The notes under the pieces were generated by a model. That model ran no database searches. It saw nothing but the letters and a program-made list of their open reading frames with translations, and was not told the origin of the DNA. DNA of 64,000 nt. Origin: Ectobius pallidus (Eukaryota > Arthropoda > Insecta > Blattodea > Ectobiidae). This document shows, in pieces, positions 22,008-32,080 of the stretch; positions within the stretch are counted from its first letter, which is position 1, and every line of letters begins with the position of its first letter. The stretch lies in the NCBI GenBank assembly GCA_964059195.1, contig CAXKWD010000005.1, positions 138,337,686-138,401,685 of the forward strand, written 5' to 3'. The position numbers were made by a program, and so were the translations under genes.

Positions 22008-22016
22008 TTCTAGTCA
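22008..22016 (-). promoter_or_regulatory. Gag stop codon in readthrough context (UGA-CUAG)
   Basis: On the minus strand gag ends in TGA at 22016-22014, followed at once by CTAGAA. Counting codons from 23594, pol continues in exactly the same frame, with seven sense codons before its first ATG. UGA followed by CUA(G) is a known leaky stop context in animals. Suppression of this one stop would yield a Gag-Pol fusion in a fixed minority ratio, as in gammaretroviruses, instead of the -1 frameshift common in gypsy-group elements. A plain gag nonsense mutation is the alternative. Confidence 0.65.
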
Positions 22017-23594
22017 TGGGCGGAAATTCGTCCTAGGAGCAGAAGCGGAAGATCTACGGCTCATATCAGCAAACTTCTTTCGACAATCAGAAACAAAATG
22101 GCCAGATTTATCACAATAAGTACACCTACGGACGATCCTAGACTCGGTAGCAGAAGCAGAAGGCCGCTGCTGTAATTCCCTAATGCGAGCAGAGCAATTT
22201 CTAACTAAATGGCCAGACTGACCACAGTAATGGCAAGAACGCACATCTCTATTGAAATTAGATTGGACAGAATTACGAGAATCTCTAGCAAAAGTGGCTT
22301 GAGGACTACTACGAGGAGGGACCGGTTCCAACAAAGATACAGAATTAGATACAACCCGACAGGCATCACTGCTCTCAACCTCAGAAACAGTCGCAGCCAG
22401 ACCAAACAAATCCGCAAATGTGCGAGGTCGTGGAGCAAAGGTCAAATGTGAGCGAGTGATGGGATTCAACCCAGATATAATGATCTCCACAATTTGGTTC
22501 TCTGAATCAGGGATTTGAAAAAGAGCCGCGTGAAGCTTAATATCCAACACATACTCAGAAAAATTTTCGCCATCACGCTGGGGTCTATAATAATGAGAGG
22601 CGACTAAACCAATGCGTGGTCTGGAGGGAATAAACTGTCTCAATATCTCAGAATGAAACATGGCAACAGATTTTGAAGTGGCTAGGATAGATTGCAAAAT
22701 ATCTAATACACGACCAGAAACTAAGCTGAGTAGCATTTGTAAGACAATAATTTCTTGTACAGCAAAGGACTTAGCCAAAACAGACAATTCTACCAAAAAT
22801 CTAAGAAACTTGATAGCTTCCTCCATAGTAGTAACGGTAAACTGAGTTTGTAAATCTAACATTTTCTGAAGAGGATGCGGCATTTTTAATGGAGAAAAGG
22901 AGGCCTGAGAAAAGGTCGACACTAAATTTAAATTTTGCGGAACAGAATCTCTAAGCTGCGTCTGAATTAAATTCTCCTGTTGAGAAAACGACTGACAATT
23001 TGAAGCCACAGTATTTTGAATGTTTCCTTGAAGAGGCTGCAAGGGAGAGGTGACAGTAGGTTGAGTCATAGCCGGAAAATTATTCTGAACAATCGGAGTA
23101 TCCAAGTTAACTAACAAATTAGATGAGGAGGCCCCACCCTGAGCTGCGCCCTCAATAACTACAACCTGATCGCCTTCATCAATATCCCAAATAGAAAAAG
23201 GAGCTAACAAGATTTCCCTCAATCTATCAAGTTCTCCATGATCCAAACCAGAATCCGAAATCTGCTGCATGAGAATAATCCTGTTTTCTATGTGCATTAC
23301 TCTATGCTTAAGTCGTTTCTTCTGTTTGGTAGAAGCTTCGGGATCGGAAAATATTTCATTTACAGAATCTACTACTTCAGTTACCTTACGTTTCAATAAA
23401 CGAAATTCATTATCAGGGTCCTCGATAGTTAATGACTGAGCAGAAGGAGTGTACTGAGAAGCTACTTGTTTAAGGCAAGATAATAAAGAGGCCGCATCAG
23501 CATTTTCATCAACTGAAACCCCTCTAGCTTTAATTTCAAAAAGAATTTCATCCTTTCGGAGAAAATCCCACGAAAGATGCAAATTCAAAGACAT
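22014..23594 (-). CDS. gag: Gag capsid/nucleocapsid protein
   Basis: I place the start at the ATG at 23594-23592, giving 526 residues beginning MSLNLHLSWDFL. The frame is open upstream to an ATG at 23681, but the extra 29 residues are hydrophobic and look like translated leader. Residues 9-45 (LRKDEILFEIKARG...LLSCLKQ) resemble the SAP-like N-terminus of several insect Gag proteins. The middle part should form the capsid. Two CCHC zinc knuckles bind RNA near the C-terminus: CHYCGQSGHLVRNC (about 454-467) and CTYCDKSGHFVSDC (about 491-504). It is translated first from the genomic transcript and leads in frame into pol. Confidence 0.9.
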   Translation of the reverse strand: MSLNLHLSWDFLRKDEILFEIKARGVSVDENADAASLLSCLKQVASQYTPSAQSLTIEDPDNEFRLLKRKVTEVVDSVNEIFSDPEASTKQKKRLKHRVMHIENRIILMQQISDSGLDHGELDRLREILLAPFSIWDIDEGDQVVVIEGAAQGGASSSNLLVNLDTPIVQNNFPAMTQPTVTSPLQPLQGNIQNTVASNCQSFSQQENLIQTQLRDSVPQNLNLVSTFSQASFSPLKMPHPLQKMLDLQTQFTVTTMEEAIKFLRFLVELSVLAKSFAVQEIIVLQMLLSLVSGRVLDILQSILATSKSVAMFHSEILRQFIPSRPRIGLVASHYYRPQRDGENFSEYVLDIKLHAALFQIPDSENQIVEIIISGLNPITRSHLTFAPRPRTFADLFGLAATVSEVESSDACRVVSNSVSLLEPVPPRSSPQATFARDSRNSVQSNFNRDVRSCHYCGQSGHLVRNCSARIRELQQRPSASATESRIVRRCTYCDKSGHFVSDCRKKFADMSRRSSASAPRTNFRP

Positions 23595-23702
23595 AGTGAG
23601 TGAAAAAGAATAGCAAAAAGAATTAACAATCAATACAAATATATGTATATATATTAGCATACACCTATATATGCAAAGCATATATAACTTCCCTCGCCTC
23701 GG

Positions 23703-23720
23703 ACAAAAGAGTTGCTACCA
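23703..23720 (-). promoter_or_regulatory. Primer-binding site
   Basis: Directly after the CA end of the 5' LTR the minus strand reads TGGTAGCAACTCTTTTGT, starting with the TGG that pairs with a tRNA CCA end. From memory its first eight bases match the acceptor end of insect initiator tRNA-Met (…TGCTACCA), but the following bases do not, so the primer is uncertain. Confidence 0.6.
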
Positions 23721-26511
23721 TGCAACGATAATTTGACTGCTTATGGTTTGAACTCTATATCACAAAGGTAAATAGTGAGATAATTATATATAAACGTTGC
23801 TAAATAATAAAACAGCAATAGGCGAATCCTATAACCTAACCAGCTACTGTACTTAATTATCTTCAAAAGCAGAAAGGAAGTAAAGTCCAAAAAAGGAATA
23901 ATATTTAAATAATGCAATAACTTATGGGATGCCTAATTTGTTACAGAAGTGCTCGGAGAATGCGTGAGGAAATGCCCTCAGAGGGAGATCGACTTCTTTT
24001 GTACCGGGCAGAGTAGAGGGCAAGTTTGCAATACCACATAGAAAACAGGTAGAATTCAACCAAAGTAACAACTTTAATAAATACCATGGAACATCTCTCA
24101 TAAAAGCAGAGTACAATTCAACAAGCAACAATAATTACTCATATTAATAAATATTACACATCATATAAAATAAATATATCCTAACCAGTATATGTTCGTC
24201 TTCAAGTTTATTATACCTAAATTGAATCCTCAATTCCAAATAATCTATCTTTTATTTAAGGAAAGCTGTACTAAATACCTAATCCCAATAATCCTGGATA
24301 AACAACTATAAATGGAATAGTGTAGAATAATAAGCTGAAGGCTTGATACCTGAGTATGTCAGAAGAAAGATAAGTAGGCAACAGTGAATATAAGAAAGCC
24401 TGAAGTAAATCAAATCAATATATTAGGCCAACATTAAACAGCCAGAAAATATCAATAGCGACGAGGCATCAAACTATACTCACTAAGAATGAATAATGTC
24501 CAAAATAATTTTAGGAATGAGACTGGGACAAAAGGCAACATTCAAAAAACAAGAGGCAAAAGTAAATTTAGAAAAATGAAAGTTATCAGAAATTCTAATG
24601 TTCCAAAATAGTAGGCCTACAATAAATTTAGAAAAATGCAAGTACCAGCAATATCGAACTTCCAAATGAATAGGTCTAGAATAATCTCAGGAATATATAT
24701 AGTATCAGAACTACTAATATTAGAAAACAGTAGGCCTACAATAAATTTAGAAAAAAGCAAGTACCAGCAATACTAAAGTTGCAATTCAATAGGCCAAGAA
24801 TAACTTCAGGAAAATATATGGTATCAGAACTACTAATATTAGAAAACGATAGGCCTAAAATAAATTTAGAAAAATATAAGTTACCAGCAATATTAAAGTT
24901 GCAAAGCAATAGGCCTAGAATAATCTCAGGAAAGATATAGTATCAGGAATGCCAAATTTAGAAAACAGTAGGCCTAAAGGAAATTTTAGAAAAATTTAAA
25001 GTAACAGTGATATTAAAGTTCCAAAAGGATAGGCCTAGAATAATCTCAAGTAACTTGACGAAAAACTCAGACTGAAAATGCAGTATATAATAATCGCACA
25101 TTCAAAGGGCAAATATAACTGAATATATATATATATATATATGAGGGAGAAAAATAGAAAGCCAAAAAAAAACTAAGTAACTGAGGCGACCGAAAGCTCA
25201 ATCAAAATTAGTAAATGGACTATTAAATATCAAAGGGTAACTATAAGAACTTGATCCAAATGAAATGAAATATGCTAGAAAGGTATAGGCCTAGCGGGAT
25301 CAAATTCAAGAACAATTTTACAAGGATTTACTAGAAATGTATAGGCCTAGCGGGATCAAATTCAAGAACAATTTTACAAAGAATTAGGCCAGTAAAATCA
25401 TCAATAGAACTTTGGTAAGTAACATAACAGGCCCAAAGAAGATAAATTTAAATACGGACAGGCTTCACAATATCAATGACGAAACAGAATAGGCCTATCC
25501 TAATTAATGGAAATTTTTCCTCAAATGCATTACCAACTTATACTCAAGAAATTATCTGTATGAGAAATTCTAAAGTTCCAATTTTCATTTAAAGGTACAT
25601 AAGGGTGGACATTAACTTGATTAAGAAAATACTATTCTTTCCAAAATAATGGGAACATTACATTATATGTCTCATGTGCCTAGTAACAAGAATCATTTCA
25701 GGCCCAAACTTTAACATGGCGTTGATGCGTGTGCAAGAAACGCCCCTTTCCTTGATCATTAAACATTGCATGACAGAAACATATCATTACAAATATCTGC
25801 AGCCTAATAAATTTCAATCTTCAATCAAAATGCATTATAAGAAATAATAATGATCATTAATAGAAGTGGGCGTTGCCAAAACTAATGAAACATGACTATC
25901 ACGCCACTGAGTTTTTACGTGAAAAACATGTATATTTGCATAATGATTAATTTGCAGGATCTTTCTGAAACATTGGTTATCTGCGCTGACCTACTATGAA
26001 AACTTGAAACAGCATATGGGTGCTCTAATATTACTTCACCATTAGACTAGCTACTCCACAAATTATTCAACATTATAATGGCAGTTAGCCAATCACGAAA
26101 TGAGTTTCCTGTTAGCCCTAAATCTTTACATGGGTGCTGAATTTAATTCCTATAACTGACAATAAGTACCTTAAGGCTTGCTCTCTCTCTTTTATTTACT
26201 TATGATGGGTGCTGAAGGCACAAAAGGTGAAATTAGGTTACGCCATAGTAAAATGTCGGTACTCACATACAGGAACGAGAGTAATTCTCCAGGCGACTCC
26301 CCCACAACCGTGCAGATTCACTCACTCAGCTGGTCTGGCTAAGGGGGTCGCCAGGCTCAAGATACTCGAGCTCCCCACTAGAGCGCGACACCGAACTAAG
26401 ACGTAACCGCAAAGAGCTTAATAAGCAGAGAGAGGTAATTTATATTTCAAGTATTACCATAGCAAAGCACTTAGACGAAACAAAGAGGAAATATAAATTA
26501 CAACCATTACA
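23721..26511 (-). repeat. 5' LTR (2791 bp)
   Basis: The right-hand LTR in plus coordinates, which carries the element's promoter on the minus strand. It is identical to the other LTR by eye except at 23736/14486 and 23738/14488 (GACTGC against GTCAGC), one A/G at about 25217 and one extra AT unit near 25140. The target duplication AGCA follows at 26512-26515. No TATA box or start site can be placed with confidence. Confidence 0.95.
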
Positions 26512-26929
26512 AGCATTTGCGTGTAGTTAAATTTGTTTGTTCCATGGATGAAAAGAGTTCGTTCTTCCATCCTAAAAATCAGAAAACAATAGCATAACTC
26601 TTTTTTTACATCATTGTTTACAGTATGTTGCTTCTAGCAACTCTATATTGGATAGTATTTTTGGATAATGCAAATATTAGTCTTGCATTGTTTATTTAGA
26701 CAAATGAAGCATTCGTTTACTGTCGGTAGTAAGTTAGTGTTTATTTTAACTAAATGTAAAGTGTGAATTTTTATTGTCTTACCTGAACGTTACGCGAATT
26801 AGAAATAATATTTATATAGTGCATTTACATAAGGGATGACCAAAGTGCTGAGAATTGTTTTCTAAACTACTTTTACAAGACACCTAAAATTTCATTTGAA
26901 TGTCTTAATTGACTTTTTAGATATCAATT

Positions 26930-27110
26930 TAGACATTTACGATTGGTTGAAATTTCACATATTCTTGTACTCGACTGGTGACGTATTTTTGAGCTAAATA
27001 GTCAAATTTATTGCAGGAACCAGAATTTCTATTCTATTTTTAAACAGCTAGTAGTGGATTTCAATTTTGCTTTAGTTTGCTAAGTACTTAGAGCCGCCAC
27101 TGATCTCAGT
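26930..27110. repeat. Dispersed repeat fragment, also at 39320-39420
   Basis: TTGAAATTTCACATATTCTT followed by ACTGGTGACGTATTTTTGAGC recurs in diverged form at about 39352 (TTGAAATTCCACATATTCTT...). It ends near GAGCCGCCACTG at about 27090, a CGCCACTG terminus like the one at 40329. It is probably part of the old hAT-like family described at 38969-40336. Confidence 0.4.
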
Positions 27111-27269
27111 AGGTTTCCTTTAACAGAACTGGGCGCACGCGAAAACCCGAAAGGTATATAATTTGTCATTTTCTGTAATTATAACTCTTTATAAGGGAAA
27201 TTTATTGTTATAAGACTGCAATTAGCGGAGAAATATTTTCATAGTCATGGAGTTCTTCACGTAGATTAG

Positions 27270-27337
27270 AATTTCCCATGTAAAGTTGAACGCTGGAAAT
27301 TGGCAAAGGAACGGAGGAGCATTGCCCAGTTGTAAAG
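27270..27337 (+). other. Weak candidate exon with a strong donor
   Basis: GTAAAG-GTGAGT at 27332-27343 is a good 5' splice site. Upstream, CTTCACGTAG at 27264 could be an acceptor, and one frame between them is open for about 22 codons (ISHVKLNAGNWQRNGGALPS). The acceptor is poor and no family is recognised. Confidence 0.15.
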
Positions 27338-27801
27338 GTGAGTTATGTTCTTCTTTGTTTTCTCCCATGTTCATTATCTGCTGATGTCACGAACGAGAGT
27401 ATTCCTTCCCTGCAGAACCACAAAATTTCCCGCACTTTACCTTCATAACAGTCCTTAGCGTGTTTGAGGTAGGAATAGTAGGCCTCATACACTAGCTGAA
27501 AGTATCGAACATTACCCAACATTATTTGCTTCGGTTTGAAATAAAAATTATGGTTGTAATATCTTAAAATGTTTAGGTTTTCAACGCCTTATTCCTTATG
27601 ATAGCCGTTAAGGGCCTGAGTTCGTTAGCAAAAGTTAAAACAATATCATATTCACTTTTACAAACAAATGTACTGCATCAAAGGACTTCGGATTTTCTAC
27701 AGCATTAACTCTGTTATGCACTTAAGGGGGTAAACACAGGGGGCCCAAGATTTCAGTATCAAATTAGTATTAGATAAATTCCTCGAATAGGTTTATAACA
27801 G

Positions 27802-27850
27802 TAATGTTCTCTAATCTCTAACAATAATTGTTAGAGATTAGAGAACATTA
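27802..27850. repeat. Perfect 49-bp palindrome
   Basis: TAATGTTCTCTAATCTCTAA at 27802 begins an arm of 24 bases that is repeated as its exact reverse complement at 27827-27850, with one base (A, 27826) between. No flanking duplication or gene context explains it. Confidence 0.9.
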
Positions 27851-28095
27851 TTTTTCCAACCTGTTGGTCGTTGTATAAGATTTACAGGAGAGTATAATTA
27901 TGTAGAGAGGAAAATAGGCTACAGAGGTTCAAATAGTGAAAGAGTAACCCAATAACATGAAGATACTTGCTACACAAAACCTTTTGAATTGAAATCCATC
28001 ATGAGACATTGGATTTACCATCCCATATGCTCCTACTTCCCTATTCAGAAATGGAAGTCCGGGTGTCCGGATTTTCAATTATTAAATCAGTTAAA

Positions 28096-28740
28096 TCAGG
28101 GGCGTCGCTAGAAATTTTATTAAGAGGGGCAAACTCATAATTTCAAACGCAAGAATTCTTACTTATTAGGCCTACGCTAAACTCTATAAAAAGTAAAAAA
28201 GTAAAGTGTTCCCTATACAGTCCATGGAGGCTCAGAGGGTTCCAGGAGGTTGAGGTTCCCAGATTTTTGACATTCACCTCGGTCTTACGCACTGGCCAAC
28301 TTTAACCGCAGGATTGCTCCTGGTACTCATTTCTGTTTGAGGCTGAGTCGAGCCACCAGAAGGATTAGGCCAATTGAAAAAACTCCAACGACCTCATCGG
28401 GGATCGAACACGCGATCTTCCTGTTTGTATCGTAGCACCTCAAGCACTACGCTACGGCGTACACCCACTAAATTTTATAGTGGTCTACAATATTAAGAAT
28501 TAACTTATTATTATCAATAATAATAGTGATGTTACGGCAGTAAATTAAACTGTACGTGAGCTAAATTCTCAATTATGTTAATCCAAATTCAAGCGATCAT
28601 GAACGAGGCAGGAATCAGTATTTTATATTAATAATCGAAAATCAATTTCAAACAACTAATACATTAATATTCACTTAGTTTCCCGATCCCTAGTTTTGAA
28701 CGCCAGCTGAATTCGAAGAGGCTGCAAAGTTAAATTATGA
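28096..28740. repeat. Dispersed hAT-like repeat, interrupted by a SINE
   Basis: The block starts CAGGGGCGTCGCTAGAAATTTTATT at 28098 and continues after 28475. It is similar, with many changes, to 39556-39900; for example AAAATCAATTTCAAAC occurs in both, as do the flanking AGTTTCC(C/T)G blocks. CAGGGGCG is a common hAT-type terminus. The insertion at about 28203-28470 is separate. The ends and target duplications of the host repeat could not be set. Confidence 0.45.
28203..28471 (-). mobile_element. tRNA-derived SINE
   Basis: On the minus strand the element starts near 28471 with GTACGCCGTAGCGTAGTGCTTGAGG (box A region). About 50 bp later it has box B GTGTTCGATCCCC (28411-28399), followed by a 190-bp non-tRNA body. 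It interrupts a dispersed repeat. It encodes no protein and would depend on a LINE for movement. No target duplication could be confirmed. Confidence 0.65.
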
Positions 28741-29311
28741 TCTAAAATGATAAAAAATTAACAGAATTATGATCTACTGAGCAAAAACCTTTGTGAACGA
28801 TTATTATAAATACAATTATGCAGTTTTAATTTATTGTATACTTGCTGAACTCAGTATAAAATATTTAATTTTTTATTCCCCCTGCAACAATTGTAGGTTG
28901 ACAGAGACAAAGGGTAGGCTTACCAAACAATTAATGAGGACAAAAGGCATGCCGATGCCCATGCATTAAATACCGTCTCCTGAAACAGTTTATATTTTAG
29001 TTGTAAAGTAGATCTTTTGATCTGAGCCGTCGATTTGACCATCCCATTATTGACATGAAACCGACAAGCCGATTCAACTGTTAAAATCTGTTAGAGAATA
29101 TTAAATATTCTTTTTTTTTTCAAAAGAACTGTTAAAACATGTACGAACTTGTTTCAAACGTTTACTTCGATTCAGTGTTCTATTGCAGCCTGAAAACTAA
29201 CTGAATGGCGTTGATTAATAATAATTATTTGCGTATCACTGTGTAAGGTAATGTAAGTTCCTTTTTCGACAGCGAATACTTTATTCACGCATTCGGTCGG
29301 ATTCGTGGCAG

Positions 29312-29465
29312 TCTCGAATAAGCCGGGAGTTTGGATGTGTGGAGCAAATTGTGTCTTGTTATAGAGGAGTTTGTTTAAAAAATTTACGAAAAGGACCTTT
29401 CTGTTGTAAGAAGCCTTCCTGTAAGTTTGAAGAGGATATCTAGTAACAGGTGAGGTAAAAGTTAT
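29312..29465 (+). other. Cysteine-rich exon-like block, copy 1
   Basis: From TCT at 29312 to the TAG at 29441-29443 one frame encodes about 43 residues with six cysteines spaced C-x6-C-x4-C-x9-CC-x4-C, rich in Lys and Arg near the end (LRKGPFCCKKPSCKFEED). A pyrimidine-rich TTCCTTTTTCGACAG acceptor lies at 29260-29274, and the frame is open from there. CAG-GTGAGG (donor) follows the stop at 29449/29450; a second donor, GTAAGT, lies inside at about 29421. Copy 2 is at 38100-38256. The spacing recalls small secreted defence or toxin-like peptides but matches none that I know exactly. No signal-peptide exon is seen. It could instead be a repeat fragment. Confidence 0.35.
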
Positions 29466-29521
29466 TATAATTATGAAATAGTTATGAAAATGTTACTTTA
29501 ACTGATGCTAATATGATGGAT

Positions 29522-29534
29522 ATTCCCTTAATTT
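29522..29534. repeat. SINE target-site duplication
   Basis: ATTCCCTTAATTT occurs here and, identically, at 30086-30098, immediately outside the SINE at 29535-30085. Confidence 0.9.
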
Positions 29535-30085
29535 GCCGGCGCGGTGGCTCATGCTGTAGCGCGTGAGCCTGGCATGCTAGCGGTCCTGAGTTCAAATCTC
29601 GGGGCCGGCGGGTGTGTCATTCGTGGTGGACGAAGCCGTGCCTTGGGAGTTTTTCTCGGGGTTCTCCCGTTTCCCCCTCTCATTCCACCAACACTCTCCA
29701 CTTCATCTCACCTTTCCCCCTTTTCATCATCATCCCGTTTCCACTTCCGGTATCGGGCCTGCTTTGGCAGTCAGCGCCCTTTGGGGGCCTCTCCCGTCCT
29801 CCCCGCTGCTTGTGGTCAAGAGGTTGTTGGTGGTGTGTGTCGCGGACCTGTCGGGGCTCCGGTTGGAGGGACCGAAGGGGGTGGCGCATACGTGGCATGG
29901 TAATAAGGCTTGCTGGATGTAGGGGAGCTCCGTGGGGGCCTGCGGGGGGATTTGCAGTCCTGGGCGGTCTATGGGCACGCAACTCATTCCATCCCGGAGG
30001 TAGGTACAATAAGCCTGCGGCTTCGGTGCTTAGGGGCGTTCCCACCCCGCCTCCTGCCTAAAGGGCACTTATTCATTTCAATTCA
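29535..30085 (+). mobile_element. tRNA-derived SINE, full length, 13-bp target duplication
   Basis: The 5' end is tRNA-like: GCCGGCGCGGTGGCTCATGCTG (box A region), then GAGTTCAAATCTC (box B, 29588-29600). A GC-rich body of about 450 bp follows, and the tail ATTCATTTCAATTCA is an ATTCA-type simple repeat. The element is flanked by a perfect 13-bp duplication, so both boundaries are exact. The overlapping open frames of 60-149 codons on both strands come from the GC-rich body and are not genes. A 5'-truncated relative lies at 63119-63300. Movement would need a partner LINE. Confidence 0.9.
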
Positions 30086-30114
30086 ATTCCCTTAATTTCC
30101 TGGGAATACACTGG

Positions 30115-30190
30115 AGTTCAACGGTTCAGGCATTGCGCTATAGACCTGAAGGTCACGAATTCAATTCCCCATGAGGGTACTGTAATTTTT
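30115..30190 (+). mobile_element. tRNA-like SINE fragment
   Basis: GGTTCAGGCATTGCGCTATAGACC followed by GAATTCAATTCCCC resembles box A and box B of a tRNA-derived SINE. It begins just after the target duplication of the full SINE. No tail or boundaries are seen. Confidence 0.35.
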
Positions 30191-30411
30191 CGGTAGTGGC
30201 AGATTGGAACTTTAATAGAAATGAGTACAGGAACAGATGCGGCCCCATTACCTTCTTGTACAAATTGTCCATAAGCTGAATAGTGAATAGTGAGAGTGCT
30301 TTAGGCCTACTTAATGCTTCTATGAAACTGACGTCATTGAGCGATACAATTTTATTTTAATTCTAAAATATTTGTTACTATAATAGTTTTGGTACAGATG
30401 AACATTACTGC

Positions 30412-30452
<41 letters not shown>

Positions 30453-30473
30453 CATCATCATCATTGTCATCAA

Positions 30474-31063
30474 TAGACTTCGGACTTTTAGGTCGATAAA
30501 AATGCTGTTTTAGGTACCTAAAATAGGCTCTAAAAATTGGAAAATAAGTTTAAAAAATCGTAAAATAGTCTCTTATAAAATCGTTAAGTTGCCAAATTTT
30601 CTTAAATATCTCAATTGCAATGCAGAATATTATATTTATTGAAGTCACCATTAAATTCCTGGAATTCCCAGGAATATTTATTGAAGTCACCATTAAATTC
30701 CTGGAATTCCCAGGAAAATGTAGTGTTTTCCTGGGAATTCCAGGAATTTTTCTACTGAAGACGAAACATTTCTTACTATTTTACCACGTCACAAATGTGT
30801 CATGTACTGCACATTCCGAGCTAAAAATTTAGTACGAACTGAAAATAATTGCTAGAATTTATAGCAGAAAATAACTTATTTTTAAATTTAGAGGAAAAAC
30901 AAGAAAAAAGGTAATATTAGGCTCTAACGTAAAAATATGCTATTTTAGGTCCTATAAAAGTATCAGTTTTAGGCATAGTCACTTGTGAAACATGCACATA
31001 CAATTTTTCGTCCATATATCACATAAGGATTAAAATAGGTTTTTACCTAAAATCCGAAGTCTA
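30474..31063. mobile_element. hAT-type MITE, family 1, copy A
   Basis: The terminal inverted repeats read TAGACTTCGGACTTTTAGGT on the left and ACCTAAAATCCGAAGTCTA on the right. Flanking GTCATCAA and GTCATCAT match at seven of eight positions and fit the hAT pattern nTnnnnAn, although the local ATC-rich microsatellite makes this less decisive. Short TTTTAGG and AGGCTCTA motifs cluster near both ends. A 42-bp segment with AATTCCTGGAATTCC is duplicated in tandem at 30632-30715 and then inverted at about 30724. A TTA microsatellite lies just outside at 30412-30453. Non-coding. Confidence 0.75.
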
Positions 31064-32080
31064 GTCATCATCATCTTCATTATTATGCCCAATGGCAGAT
31101 CCTTGGACATCTATGCAAATTTCGTTTTCCATTTCCTCCTCTCTTAGGCATCCTCTTTCAGTAACCATTTTCTTCTTCTGCCTACAGAACAACAATTTTT
31201 ATTATTGATATTATTAATGTTGTTTGGTTACTTCGAGCATGTGATTCAATCCAGTCGTTTTTATTACAATTTTTACAATTGAGGGGGTCAGTGCAAGAGT
31301 GGTCTAACCCTCCCGAAAGTTAAAATTGGATTTTGGTGCCGTCTGTTGCACTTGGGGATGAACTATCTTCCTATGCTGGTGTTAGACCAATTAAGAATTG
31401 GTAGCTAATTTTACAGTAGCAAATTTTATTTATTCCCTGAAACAACATTTCTCCTGTAAAAATACAACAAAAATGTCGCAAACCAGGATCAATATAACCA
31501 AAGAATCTTAAAGTCAGTAATGAATAATGATCTTCTCAAATATGTACCGCCCATTTATCATGAATTTTATGACAATACGATGTCTGCAACTGAGGTGGAT
31601 GAGGTGGTAATGTGGAGAATGACGGTGGATTTACGATAATATCAGATTATGTGTAGAACTGATTTAACATTGGAACTTATGAATGCAACTACTACGCCAT
31701 TGTTCCTATTAAATGATGTCTCATGTAAAAAAAATGTTAATCAATTATTCAAATGATTTTGTCCCTTTCCTAAAGTACAATTAGGAATCAGTGAAACAGT
31801 GGTCTCACCAAGAAGCTTCCAAGTGTTGGAAGGCCTCATAAAAACTATTTAACTCTTAAAGTTCTGAACAGTAAGCCATAGGTCTATAACTCTGTAGTTA
31901 ACTTCATCAAGCACCATAGAAAACTCCATTCCAACAAAACTGAATTTCTAAAATTGTATGGAAAACCACAAGAGTAGAAAGAACTTTAACTTGGTTTTTC
32001 TCCAAGCTTTAAAAACGTGGTTTAGATCACTGTTGCGCTAACCCTCTCTATTTGACATCGAGAAAGATGCTTAATAAGTC
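31064..32080. other. Spacer between two MITE copies
   Basis: No supported gene. The sequence is AT-rich, and I could not place any element boundary in it. Confidence 0.4.

Larger units (their letters stand above)
14471..26511 (-). mobile_element. Complete Ty3/gypsy-type LTR retrotransposon, 12.0 kb
   Basis: The order on the minus strand is 5' LTR (26511-23721), primer-binding site, gag, pol (protease, reverse transcriptase, RNase H, integrase), a 1.5 kb untranslated stretch, polypurine tract and 3' LTR (17259-14471). The domain order with integrase last identifies the Ty3/gypsy superfamily. The target duplication AGCA flanks both ends. By eye the two LTRs differ by three substitutions and one AT unit over 2.79 kb, and gag and pol are both uninterrupted, so insertion was recent and the copy may still be active. 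There is no env-like frame and no chromodomain. LTRs this long are unusual for the superfamily; Ulysses and Osvaldo of Drosophila are the nearest long-LTR relatives I can recall. Confidence 0.95.

Noticed and set aside
29544..30095. Cluster of frames up to 149 codons in a GC-rich segment
   Set aside because: All lie within one SINE with exact target duplications and run on both strands.
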